This document shows, in pieces, positions 36,075 to 46,685 of a stretch of 64,000 nucleotides of DNA. Under the pieces are notes generated by a model. It was not told the origin of the DNA, made no database searches, and saw only the letters and a program-made list of their open reading frames with translations. The DNA is from Branchiostoma floridae (lineage: Eukaryota; Chordata; Leptocardii; Amphioxiformes; Branchiostomatidae), in NCBI RefSeq assembly GCF_000003815.2, contig NC_049997.1:7350707-7414706 (forward strand), written 5' to 3'. A program made the translations under genes and the position numbers. Numbering within the stretch: position 1 is the stretch's first letter; every line of letters starts with the position of its first letter.

Positions 36075-36244
36075 TCAGCACTGGAAACCAGTGCTGAAGA
36101 TGGCTTCAGCACTGGAAACCGAGTGCTGAATGTTCGTCAGCACTGGAAAACCAGTGCTGACGCGCTCTCAGCACTGGAGACGTCGGCTTCAGCACTGGAA
36201 ACCGAGTGCTGACGAACATTCAGCACTGGAAACCGAGTGCTGAG
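36075..36244. repeat. Palindromic TCAGCACTGG array, cluster 1
   Basis: Six CAGCACTGG words alternate with five AGTGCTGA words, which together make repeated imperfect palindromes of the form TCAGCACTGG, a few bases, then AGTGCTGA. Spacing is 15-30 bases and unit order is irregular, so it is not a simple tandem repeat. Confidence 0.85.
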
Positions 36245-36607
36245 AGAGCGAGAGACTAGACTCTGACATACTAGTATACAGTATTTTAAATTTGGAGTTA
36301 CGACACGTCCTTTGCTCGACTCAAGGACGTCATATAATGTCCTTGCTCGACTAAAACGTAAGATTGCTGGATTATAAACGTCACCTATCGTTACATTCTG
36401 CTCTATAACACCTCTATAACTCTATAACAGTGTGCACAGTGTTCATTTGTCGATTACCTTCGGGGATAATGGAAAATACTCGCGATCGCCGTGACGCTTT
36501 CTTTACGTGGGCGGTAATAATAATAAAGTTGTTTGCAATCCCGTTTTAATGATATCCATTCCTTATACATTTCAATTACACAAAACAACACAAATTCAGG
36601 CTTTTTT

Positions 36608-36672
36608 TGCATCTGTATCTATCTTACGTTATATAGCCGGTATAACCGCCGTTCGGCGTAACACACCAGCTA
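36608..36672 (-). mobile_element. 3' tail of the CR1-like LINE
   Basis: The reverse complement matches the last 65 or so bases of the LINE at 22915-23648 (gctggtgtgttacgccgaa through the gataca tail). It is an extremely 5'-truncated insertion lying between the two palindromic arrays. Confidence 0.75.
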
Positions 36673-36835
36673 AAACTGCATAAACTTGAAAAATCATCTT
36701 TATTAGTATCGTATATAGTACCGCTTTCAGTACTTTGTATCTACACTCTATACATACACCAAGTTACACATTAAATTGAATAGCACAACCAAAAGTTTAA
36801 CTTTATTTTTAATCAGTATACGTCAAGTATCGCTC

Positions 36836-37368
36836 TCAGCACTAGGACACTCCAGTGCTCGAAAGACTTCGGCACTGGTTTGAAGAACGTTCCAGTGCTG
36901 AAAAGATGTCAGCACTCGTTTTCCTGTGCTGAAGATTTCTCAGCACTGGTGATCCAGTGCTGAAGTGCCCCTGAGCACTGGAAAATCGAGTGCGGAAGGC
37001 GAAGCTTTTGTATATCAGCACTCGGTTCCAGTGCTGACGGCGGTTTCAGCACTGGGTAACCAGTGCTGAGTGACCTTTGACCTGACCCGTCGCCACCCGG
37101 GCCGCGAGTTCAGCACTGGAGCCGAGTGCTGACGAACATTCAGCACTGGAAAACGTCTTTTCAGCACTGGAAAACGAGTGCTGACGTCTTTTCAGCACTG
37201 GAAAACGAGTGCTGAGGGAGCTTCAGCACTGGAGAAAGGCCGATCAGCACTGGAAAACGAGTGCTGAACATTCTTCAGCACTGGGCGCCGAGTGCTGAGG
37301 CCGATTCGACCATTGTTTTCAGCACTCGGTTCCAGCAAGGAGGTTAACCTCCTTGGTTCCAGTGCGGA
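36836..37368. repeat. Palindromic TCAGCACTGG array, cluster 2
   Basis: The longer cluster has well over a dozen CAGCACTGG/CCAGTGCTGA words, many paired as palindromes (for example tcagcactggaaaacgagtg followed by ctga). Variant words (CAGCACTCGG) also occur. It ends near a small aaggaggttaacctcctt palindrome. No coding frame explains it. Confidence 0.85.
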
Positions 37369-37526
37369 AGGTGAAGCTTTCGTAGACTTGCAATTTTCGG
37401 TTCTGTTTGCTGATCTATGTTTTGGGGCTTGGTGCCGACAAAATCCTTAGCTTGGTGCCGACTTGTCCCGAGTGGCTTGGGCTGAATTGTCTTGGGTGTC
37501 GAGTTGACCAAGCAAGTCCAAATTGG

Positions 37527-39291
37527 GGACTTGACGATATTTACTGGGGGGGGAGGGCTGGTGCATAGGTGGGGGGGGGCATTGAAAAATTTTTTGGCCT
37601 GGGGGGAGGGCCATTGAAAAATTTTTTGAGCCAGGGGGGGGGCCATTGAAAAAAAATTGCCTTAGGGGCCTTGATAAATACAAGCAAAATGTGCCCCTGA
37701 AATGCAGGAAATGAAGTTTCAGATGGTCAAGATTTCAATTTTTCTCTGGACGTCCCTTGCGACGGCTTGCGCATCCGGCGCACACAACACTTTGGCACTC
37801 GTCGCCATAAAAAATCTCTTCCTCTGACAGAAAATTGTCATTACATTTAGCATAGTCTACCAGCGAAGTTTATCCCTTAAAATGCAGAAAATCGTGTCTC
37901 AGAGGGTTCAAACTTCATCATTTGAATGACATTTCTCCAGACCTACCTTGCGACGGCTCGTGCCATGCCCGGCGCTCGAAATCCTGGAAATACGTTGGGG
38001 GCGTCGTCGCCCTCAAAACCATGTGAAGTTCTAATAGAAAGGCCATTAAACTTAGCTTAGTCTGCCAGCAAATTTTGCCCATCAAAATTTAGGAAAGATC
38101 GTTTCAGAATGTCAAGATTTCCAAATTTTCCTGGGGGAGCATGCCTCCGGACCCCCAAGGATTACATTGATATAGTTCGCCCTCCCCATACTGAGAAATT
38201 TTCTGCAGCCGCCTCTGTCGTGTGATTCCATGTTCGCACGAAGTTTAAGAAAACTATAGAAACTAAAATTGGTATAAATATCAATCCTGCGTGCATCTGT
38301 TCTTTGTATACGGAATGGTTCACGGACGGCAACGGGATAAAACATTATGATGTTTACTTTCGTGACAGCGGGCTCTCTGCTGCATATGACGTAATCATGG
38401 TGGCGCGAAATTTTTTTGGCAAGTTTGTAGGTTGCAATTGGCCGAAATAACTCCCGTTTTGGAAAAATTGAAGCAGTCTTAAAGCGGTTTTCGTAACGAT
38501 ATCGCTAAAATGTACCCAAGTCTCTTCCAACTACAACATTAATTTGTTTTCTTTTGTGTACATTTCGTACATGTGTAGTGGAAAAGATCGCCTTGGATTA
38601 CCGTCCCTCCCCGCCCGCTTTTCTCTTCGTTGATGTGGACGCATAAAATCCACATTTTTTTGCCTCACAGAATGCGGGAAATTTCGTTTTAGAGGGTCAA
38701 AAATATCAAAATTTCCCGGGTAGCATGCCCCTAACCCCCGAGACCGGTCGGGCCTTCGGCCCTCCGATCCCTGGACGGCCTTTAACAGCTAGCCGTCGGT
38801 CTGGCGGAAACGCTCAGTTTCGTGATCTTGCGCATTAAACGTTACCAGAGACTTTTTTCACGTAGATCGGAGAAGTGATATCAGACAAGGTAAGTCTTAT
38901 AACCGTTGCAGCGCGAGTGTACATCAAGTGCTACATGTTTGTATATATGTCATCAAAATGAAAACTCGGCTGTTGTAAAACTTTGGGAGATAACATATGC
39001 CCCAGCAGGACTCCAACGTGCGTAATTTGTTGACGCGCGGGTCTTGACACCCCGATCGTCGTCACGTTCAAACAACGCTACCGCTATTGTTATTGCTATA
39101 TCATTTAATGACAGACTGTGTGTAATGGAAAAAGCAAGGAAAAATTTGAGGGGGGGGGCCATTGAAAAATTTTTTGGGGTGGGGGGAGGGCCATAGAAAA
39201 ATTTTGGGGGGCATGGGGGGGGCCATTGAAAAATTTTTTACCAGACCTATTTTGCACCAGCCCTCCCCCCCCAGTAAATAACGTCAGGTCC
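37527..39291. mobile_element. 1.8-kb G-rich element with inverted ends
   Basis: The left end (ggacttgacgatatttactg, then a G run) and the right end (C run, then agtaaataacgtcaggtcc) are inverted copies of about 38 bases. Just inside each end are three direct copies of a G-run followed by ccattgaaaaattttt. The interior has at least four degenerate repeats with aaatgcaggaaat and gtcaagatttc words spaced irregularly (about 37690, 37874, 38080, 38660). No transposase frame is visible, so it is a non-autonomous DNA element of unknown family. Confidence 0.7.
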
Positions 39292-40469
39292 CTTAGTTAC
39301 CACCGTTTCGCCCCCCTCCCCCCAACCTCCGAAACATGTACGAGTATCTTTAAACTCGTTCAACGTGATTTGTGTGGAAAAGTAGAAAACAAAATGTACA
39401 TCTTAATATTTCTACATGTTGAAGGCATCCTAAACTTTCCAACATATGGCTAAAATGTCGTCTAAACGAGCTAAAACTCAACAAAACTCAAGTTGTGTAC
39501 CAACCTGCTTGGCTTGGCATATGCCCTTTGACATGGAATGTTCCATTAGAGCCCAAAGGTGGGTAGCTTTGTATACATATACCTGTATATTCTTGTAAAC
39601 CATCAAATGCCATCTTAATCACCCCTTTCCTATTAATGATAATATTATAGTTATAAGAAAATGTTCTTGATTTTTATCATAAAGTGGTTCTTTTGTGAAC
39701 TACAAACAATTCATATCTTACCTATGATTTTAGTAGACTCACCCATATTAGGACATCTCGTACGCAGGGCAGTCTAGTCAATTCCTTTTGAATTGTCACT
39801 TTAAAAGATTTATGATGAAACTTATGAACAGTTTGTAGTGAAATGATTAACGTTTTTAGCTAAAGTCAGTCTAATTGTGACTTTTGAGTCGGGAATGAAC
39901 ATATTGACCATCTTCTGTGCTGAGTACGAGAGTAGCCTGGATCTATGTGATGTTTACATTTACTTTTCTTTCTTTTCCTGAGAGTTTTCTTTGGGGTTTC
40001 TGAATGAACAGAGAGGATTTTTCAGCAGCTAGCTTTCAGGATTTTCATTATTTCTGCCATTGTCACACATCTGTACAATATTACCTCCATGAAAATGCAG
40101 GTCATCATCTTCGACACCCCCAAATAGCCCAATTTAGGGGAGAGGGGGTATCGTTTTTGGTGCCCTTACCTGTGTGTCTGTTTGTGAAAAGTAGTCGGCA
40201 ATTAACCTTTGAACCTATGAATGGATTGCAACTGACATTTGGTATGTGGGTAGGGGCTGAGAAGACAAAGGTCAAGGTCAACTTTAGCCCCCCCTGGTGT
40301 ATGACGATGCTACAATAGCACTTGTTTTTAAATCTTTTGACCTGAACATGCTATGGTCTTGTTTTTTCTTTGGTGGCAGATGAGACAGCTTGTGATTATA
40401 ACGAAGGAGTGGTGCAGGTTTGGGCCTCTTAGCAGTTTGCTGTGGAACTGCAGGGACATTTTCTAAAGA
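39292..40469. other. No gene recognised
   Basis: AT-rich, with no recognised exon. The LINE that follows may extend a little way into the right end, but nothing there aligns in my reading. Confidence 0.4.
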
Positions 40470-41585
40470 CGTTTCAAGAGGAATAACTTATTAAAGAATT
40501 TTGACAAAGAGCTTGTTGTAGTATTTATCGACTTTCGCAAAGCATTCGATTGTATTAACCGTAGTAAAATGTTTAAGATCTTAGAGGCATATGGGGTTCC
40601 AAAAGACATTGTTAATGCTATAGCAGTTATGTACAGAGATACATCCGCAGTTGTTATCACTCCAGATGGAGAAACTGACATGTTTAGCATTGATACTGGT
40701 GTACTGCAGGGGGACCCTCTTGCTCCATTTTTGTTCATTATATGTCTAGACTATGCCTTAAGGTGCTCGATTTCAGACACTGATGGTTTTACACTCCGTC
40801 GTCGGCGTAGTAGTCGCTACCCTGCAGAAGTCCTCGCCGATATCGATTTTGCAGATGACATTGCCCTTTTGGAAAACTCATTACTTTTTGCACAAATCCT
40901 GTTAGACAAAGTAGAAGTGGCATGTCAGGCCATCGGCTTATATTTGAACCCGTCAAAAACAAAATACATGCATATAAACCCATCATCTTCCCAGCAACTA
41001 ACTACTTCCGACGGTTCTGAAATCGAGCGTGTAGTAGACTTTAAGTACTTAGGTGGCTATACCAATTCTGAGAAGGATATGGAATGTAGGATTGCTCAAG
41101 CCTGGAGTTCTCTCCATTCCTTACAAAAGATATGGAAAGCACCCATCAGTAAGCACACAAAAACCAAAGTGTTTAAAGCATGTACTGAGTCCATTCTACT
41201 GTATAGTTGTGAGTCATGGACTATGACAGCAGCACAGAGCAAAAAATTGGATGGTACTTATACGAAAATGTTGAGAAAGGTGTATAATGTTTCATGGAGA
41301 GACTGTTTAACCAACAAGCAACTATACGGCCCACTCCCAGCCATTTCATCTGTGGTGAGGCAGCGCCGACTCGCCCTGGCAGGGCACGTGGTTCGTGGGA
41401 ACGAGCCTGCAGGGAGACTAATGGACTGGCTACCAGAAGGAAGGCGCAGAGTTGGCCGACCGTACATTACCTTAAAGACAATGATAGAAAGAGACATTGG
41501 ACTGTCAGGGCAAAGTTTACTGTCAGCAATGAAGGACAGATCATTCTGGAAATCTTGTGCTTCAGACTGTACCTCACCGGTGTAA
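40470..41585 (+). mobile_element. LINE reverse transcriptase, C-terminal part in one open frame
   Basis: The frame is open from about 40470 through the Met at 40569 to the stop at 41583-41585. It contains FIDFRKAFDCIN, LQGDPLAPFLF, the catalytic motif as FADDIALLE, GLYLNPSKTKYM, and a tail with RRRVGRPYITLK. These are the palm and thumb of a non-LTR retrotransposon polymerase of a type unlike the 22915 element; RTE-like is my guess. The N-terminal endonuclease and first polymerase motifs are missing, so it is 5' truncated. The 3' end is near 41600-41640. Confidence 0.88.
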
Positions 41586-41639
41586 AACCGGATGAATTAT
41601 GTATTATGTATGTAACTTATTAAAACATAAAACTAACGA

Positions 41640-43748
41640 ATTTTCAAGATATTTGGTATGGACGTAGTTTAAACAGAGTTGTACACAATGACATGCAAAT
41701 TAAGCAAATTTGGACAAGTTGCATAATTAATTAGGAAAATCTGTGTCACAAAATTACGCTACACACATATTTCTAGCCGAAATGATCCATTCTCAACCTT
41801 CTCCCCCTATGTAGATCTACTGCTATCACGAAAAAACAGCTTGCAAGTAAACATAAACTCTCCTTTATTGTCGACGACAATATGAAATTACACAAGTGGC
41901 CTACTGGCGTCATTTGTTTGGTCAAACAAATGCATATGTATGAGACTGTAACATGTCAACTCTTAACTATACTGACCTTAATGCAGCATTGAATATTTTT
42001 CCTTGTTGTAAGATGCTTACAACACTTCTGCTTATGTGTTATCAGAATAAATGCTATGATACAAGTCATGAGAATACCTGCCTTAACTGTCATCAAATCA
42101 CTGACCTCCGTTGGCAGCATATGGGATAAACCAGACAAGAACAGACAAGAGAGAAGACGAGTACCAAGAATGTACAGTCCATAAACAATACCTTACAAAT
42201 ACTATACATATCCTATTCCCAACCCTAAGCATTTGCTGTATCATTAAAAAAAGATACTCTCCAAACGTAACAATGGTAAAAATTGGAGTAATACTCAAAA
42301 TTGTAAATAAAAAAAAATAGTAATAAGATGTCAGCTTGGATAAGATTTATAGGTAAAATACCAGACATCTCTGTAACTGGCCTATATAGTATGCAGCATT
42401 TCACAAACGTTATATAAATACCAAATATATATAAATATGTGAGGGTATAACAAGTTATTCTTAAAATCATCGATCACCAATGCTAGCTATTTTCAATAGC
42501 AGGTACAGGGCACCTCTGGCTGTGCATGTACAATCTACAATAAAATTTGTCCCCTCGGTGTTAACCATTATACAAGTATCTATCTATGTGCAGTATGTAT
42601 ATATTCAGTAAACTGCAGTAAAGTATATATCTCCTATATTACACCAATAACCCTTAGAGGAAGACATTACAGAGAATACAGACGTACATTGTACAATAGA
42701 TAAAAAAGCGTGGCAATTAAAACTATTGCCATGGCGACGGTTTTCTTGTTTATAAGTATCAATGATTGTTGTTGTAGGTGTGTTCTAGTCTTCGTTTTCT
42801 GGCTGCAACGTCATGTATGAAAATTGTTTTGCACTATGGATTTTTGTATGGCATTGCTGTCAACAAAGAAGACTCTCTTGTGGGTGACAAGTGGCCTTTT
42901 CATTGATTATACATTTTTCACATAATTCATATCAGTTATCTTTTCTACTTTAACTTGGCGACAATTTGGCGAATTCTAACTGCACCCACGATCTAGTAAC
43001 ACTAAACAGAACCAGAACAGCAAAGGGGAAAACAGCCAAGCATTGTGCACAAGAATAAAATCCTCATTCAAAATCATGTTATTATATCAATTTCTCATTG
43101 ATTATGTAAATTAGGTAATGATTGGCATTGGCATACTTGATATTTCTGTTTTTTTCAGTTACATGTCATATGTTTGGGTGTCCTATTATCGTGGATTTAT
43201 AAAATGTGATCTCAAGTTTGCGAGTGAGCGGGCTTGTAAAAAAGTTGTACATTCTTGCAAATTAGCCCATTATCTGAATGATTAGCATTTAATTATGTAA
43301 GGCATCTCTGAAGCCATCTATATTCCAAATACCATGAAGATCCGTCAATCCATTTCCGAGTTATTCCCCTCTAAAGGGATGATGCAACTGTGCATGCGTG
43401 TAAAAATTCCTGACATGCCTGCGAAATTCTGGGAATTTTTGTCAAACGGTCGCACACTATAATTAGGCGAAGCCCCTGAGGCGTCGCCAAAAAAAACTCC
43501 ATCTTCCAATACTATGTCCTTCTTTTACAATAGTAACAACCTGAAAAAAAATTCACCAGCACAAACGATATAGAAATTTAGCTACAATTTACACAATGGA
43601 GTCCCACCGACGTAAATAAACACTCGATCTTTGTCGCTTCCTGGCATCAAGCTTTCAGAGAAAAGGCCATCAGGTACGTATAGAGATATTAGGCTGTACT
43701 ACTTTCTCTCGACTAAAATATATATACATTCACAGAAGTGCCATGTCC
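41640..43748. other. No gene recognised
   Basis: AT-rich spacer of about 2.1 kb. No exon of a known family seen. The stretch 43280-43400 contains a phrase (gaagatccgtcaatccattt) of a type common in dispersed repeats. Confidence 0.4.
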
Positions 43749-43754
43749 TTTATT
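43749..43754 (-). terminator. Poly(A) signal AATAAA, five-finger gene
   Basis: A minus-strand AATAAA 116 bases past the stop at 43870. Confidence 0.65.
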
Positions 43755-43869
43755 TTTGCCATCTACATTTTGTGTGTTTTGTATTTTTATTTATCAAAAT
43801 ACCATCATGATACTACTCAGGAAGACCAGGCAGTCGTACTTTCAGAAAAAGAGTTTTTGTAAAGGAGCA

Positions 43870-45366
43870 TTATTTATCGTCTGCCGTATTGTCACTACTA
43901 CTCAGATGATAGTAGTACTGTTCAACCGCCTGACATCTCTCATCTTCACTATGTTTCTCCATATGTTTAGACAGGTCCCTTTTTCTTGCCGTGCAGTAAT
44001 TACAAAAAGGACACTTGTAGGGTTTCTCCCCGGTGTGAGTTCTGAGATGGTTGACCAGAGCAGACTGGACGGCAGCTCGGTACGCACACTTCGGGCACGC
44101 GTACGGACGGTCTCCGGAATGCGTGCGGAGATGTTTGACCAGATCGGGCTTCCGACTGGTCCTGTAGTCGCAGTGGTCGCACTTGAAGGGTCTCTCACCG
44201 GTGTGTCGCTTCATGTGGACCTGGACGTGCTCCTTCCTGGCGCCCGTGTACTCGCACAAGGGGCACTTGAAGGGTCTCTCACGGGTGTGCACGCGCACGT
44301 GTTGTTTGATGTTGCCCCGGTGACGGGTGAAGTACGAACACAGCGGGCAGTAGTACAGCTTCGTCAACTTCCGGCTGCCGTCCGATTTCTCAGAGGACGA
44401 GCCTTCATCAGCGCCTAGTAACGGAAGCAAGAATCAATCAATCAATCAATCCATCGATCAATCAATCAATCAATCCATCGATCGATCGATCGATCAATCA
44501 TTCATTCGTTCAATCAGTCAATGAATCAATCAATCCTATACGAGTGTGATAGATACCGGTATACCTGAGGCTAAGTCTAGATTTATTTGAAAAAGGAATG
44601 TCCTTCTACATACTTAGGTTAGATACTCTCAATGATTTACACATGCATGTAAATCAATGGTAAAAATCGGTGGCCAAAAATCAGGGCGCAAATGATTTTT
44701 CATCCTATGTATTTTGACTTCTGATTGACACCTTGCAACTCTGTCGCTCCTAGAAGCGAGCAAATATCCAATCAAATATCATAACGGAATGCATGCAAAG
44801 TACAGATATAGCGCTAGTTCACCTTTATCTGTGGGGCAACCTTTATCCGTTGTCTTTAAAAACAGCACATTAAGGAGTATTAAGTCTGCGAACAGTGATT
44901 TCAAATTTACATTTTTTTCAAAATGTTCCGATTTGAAACTACCGTCCATCGACGTCATATCCCTAAATAGGTTTTTTTTTTTACAAACAATGAATATAGG
45001 TTACCCTCGGATAAAGGTGAACCAGCGTTAGCTACAAACAGAGCATTAACCTGTTTCTTGCAGATCTTGCCAATCCATTTCCCTTGGTGGTGCGTCCCCG
45101 CTTTCCAGCATCTGTTGCTCGAGACTCTCCGCCAGAGACGCTCCACTGAGGACGCCTTGGATCAACTCCCTTTCCTCCTCATTCACAGTGTCACTCAGGG
45201 GGGACAGTGGCTCCTGTTTTATTACAAAGTTGATGTCATTCTGCGTCAGAAATGTCGCCGGTTGATCATTGTACGCGTTCTGCTCTTCTGATGTTTGATT
45301 TTCACGAGAGTTCGCTCCATCTTTGTCCACTTGGTGGTGGTTTGGCATGGCTTCTTGAGACTCCAT
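43870..45366 (-). CDS. C2H2 zinc-finger protein 5, five fingers, with a SUMO motif (286 aa)
   Basis: Two coding exons: 45051-45366 and 43870-44414, phase 1 junction, 861 bases in total. Exon 1 (about 105 residues) is polar and contains VIKQEPLSP, which fits both the SUMO consensus and the phosphorylation-dependent form (hydrophobic-K-x-E-x-x-S-P). Exon 2 encodes five consecutive C2H2 fingers with standard TGEKP-type linkers (one is TRERP), starting about residue 120. It lacks the N-terminal module shared by the other genes, and its finger sequences are closer to general vertebrate-type fingers. Probable SUMO-regulated DNA-binding repressor; targets unknown. Confidence 0.9.
44431..44535. repeat. 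(ATCA)n/(ATCG)n microsatellite
   Basis: Tetranucleotide units atca and atcg, slightly interrupted, begin about 15 bases upstream of the exon 2 acceptor of the five-finger gene, in its intron. Confidence 0.95.
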
Positions 45367-45693
45367 TGGTATAGGCTCTCTCTGTGGACGCGTCTCGATA
45401 TTCTCTATTTGCGAAGATGGCGATGCATATGATTCGTCACGCCAAGATCGCAGCAGCAGCTCAGTGTGCGCCTGCGCGAGCTTTGAGATGATGTAATGTA
45501 TATATAATGAGGCACAGTTCCCTGCGCCACCATGCGGCCGCGTGGGTGCACTGCACCTGAAAAACTGGCACTACCGGTTTCAACCAATCATAGACGTCGA
45601 TTTCGGTCACGAGGTGCGTTGTTTCTAGATGGGTCCGGTCGCCATCTTTGTTGGCTAGTGTTTTGACTTGGGTTCTCGAGTTTTCGCCGAAAT

Positions 45694-45895
45694 TTGACTG
45701 AAATTGACTCATTCGAAGTCCAACGTCGGTGGAGATCTATGCCGCAAGTTCAGAAGAGGCTTTTGACGGTTTCTTCGGTTACTACATCGGTAAAAACCCT
45801 AAAAATACCCGGTTGGATCGATTGTACTACCTTCCGTGGGTCAGATATCACCATCGTATTTTTTTGTGTCGGCCAGGAGGTCGATAAAAAAAGGT
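45694..45895 (+). other. Possible divergent first exon on the plus strand
   Basis: An open frame from ATG 45694 runs to a near-perfect splice donor (AAAAAAG/GTAAGT at 45893-45900), divergent from the five-finger gene. No downstream plus-strand exon was recognised, so it may be a non-coding promoter transcript or chance. Confidence 0.2.
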
Positions 45896-45899
45896 AAGT

Positions 45900-46685
45900 T
45901 TCACGAGTTTTCCGCCATGTTACCTAATTTGCATATTCTAAATCGCAATTACCATTGAATATAATCGAAAATAATTGATGCATATACGTATATTTTAGTT
46001 AATTTTCGCCTAGACATCTGTTTTTGTCGATTGAAAGTCTGAAATCGTTTCATGTTGCGTCGTAAACACCGATTGTGTTTGCTGCCCCCCTCCCCCTTCA
46101 AGCATCATGCCACATAAAATCATTCTATTAAAACGATAACTTTACAGACGTCTTGCTTTATTTTACTGACGTGCAAACCAGCATGTTTAGTTTGTTACTT
46201 TGTATTTCAACAGCACAGAATCATATTTATTATTTGTTTAATGGACACAGATTATGATAGCATATTTTACAGCTTTCTTTATTACAACATAAGATTTTAT
46301 ACAATTGCATAGCATGATAGAAATTTTTTTATACCAGTATACTGGGCATTTCCATAGCTACAAAGAGGGCTTGAAATCAGATTAAAAAGTAACTTAATCA
46401 AGTGATTTGATGATAGACCAATACTATCAGGAAGAACTTATAGATGTACATAGTTTGATAGAGGACAATATTTACAAAAATCTAAAAGTGACGTTACCTG
46501 TAATAAACCTGATCTAGTAGCGCTGACATACAAGCACTAGCCTAGTGATCAGGTGTGAGAGGAAGAAGGGTAAGCCCTACAAGATTCCTTATCATAACTT
46601 CTGTACATGGGATTGATACTTATGCACTACAATGCTAGTTCTTTTATGGTATCATTGCAGTGAATGTTTACAGTCAGGAGTAATT
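45900..46685. other. Spacer left of the RAG1-related gene
   Basis: AT-rich. I looked for terminal inverted repeats or a CACAGTG-type heptamer that could mark a transposon end here and found none. Presumed 3' flank of the RAG1-related gene. Confidence 0.4.

Noticed and set aside
36075-37368. CRISPR-like array
   Set aside because: The repeats are in both orientations, irregularly spaced and too short, in a eukaryotic genome, so they are not a CRISPR array.
43738-44418. 226-codon plus-strand frame
   Set aside because: Antisense to the finger exon of the five-finger gene.
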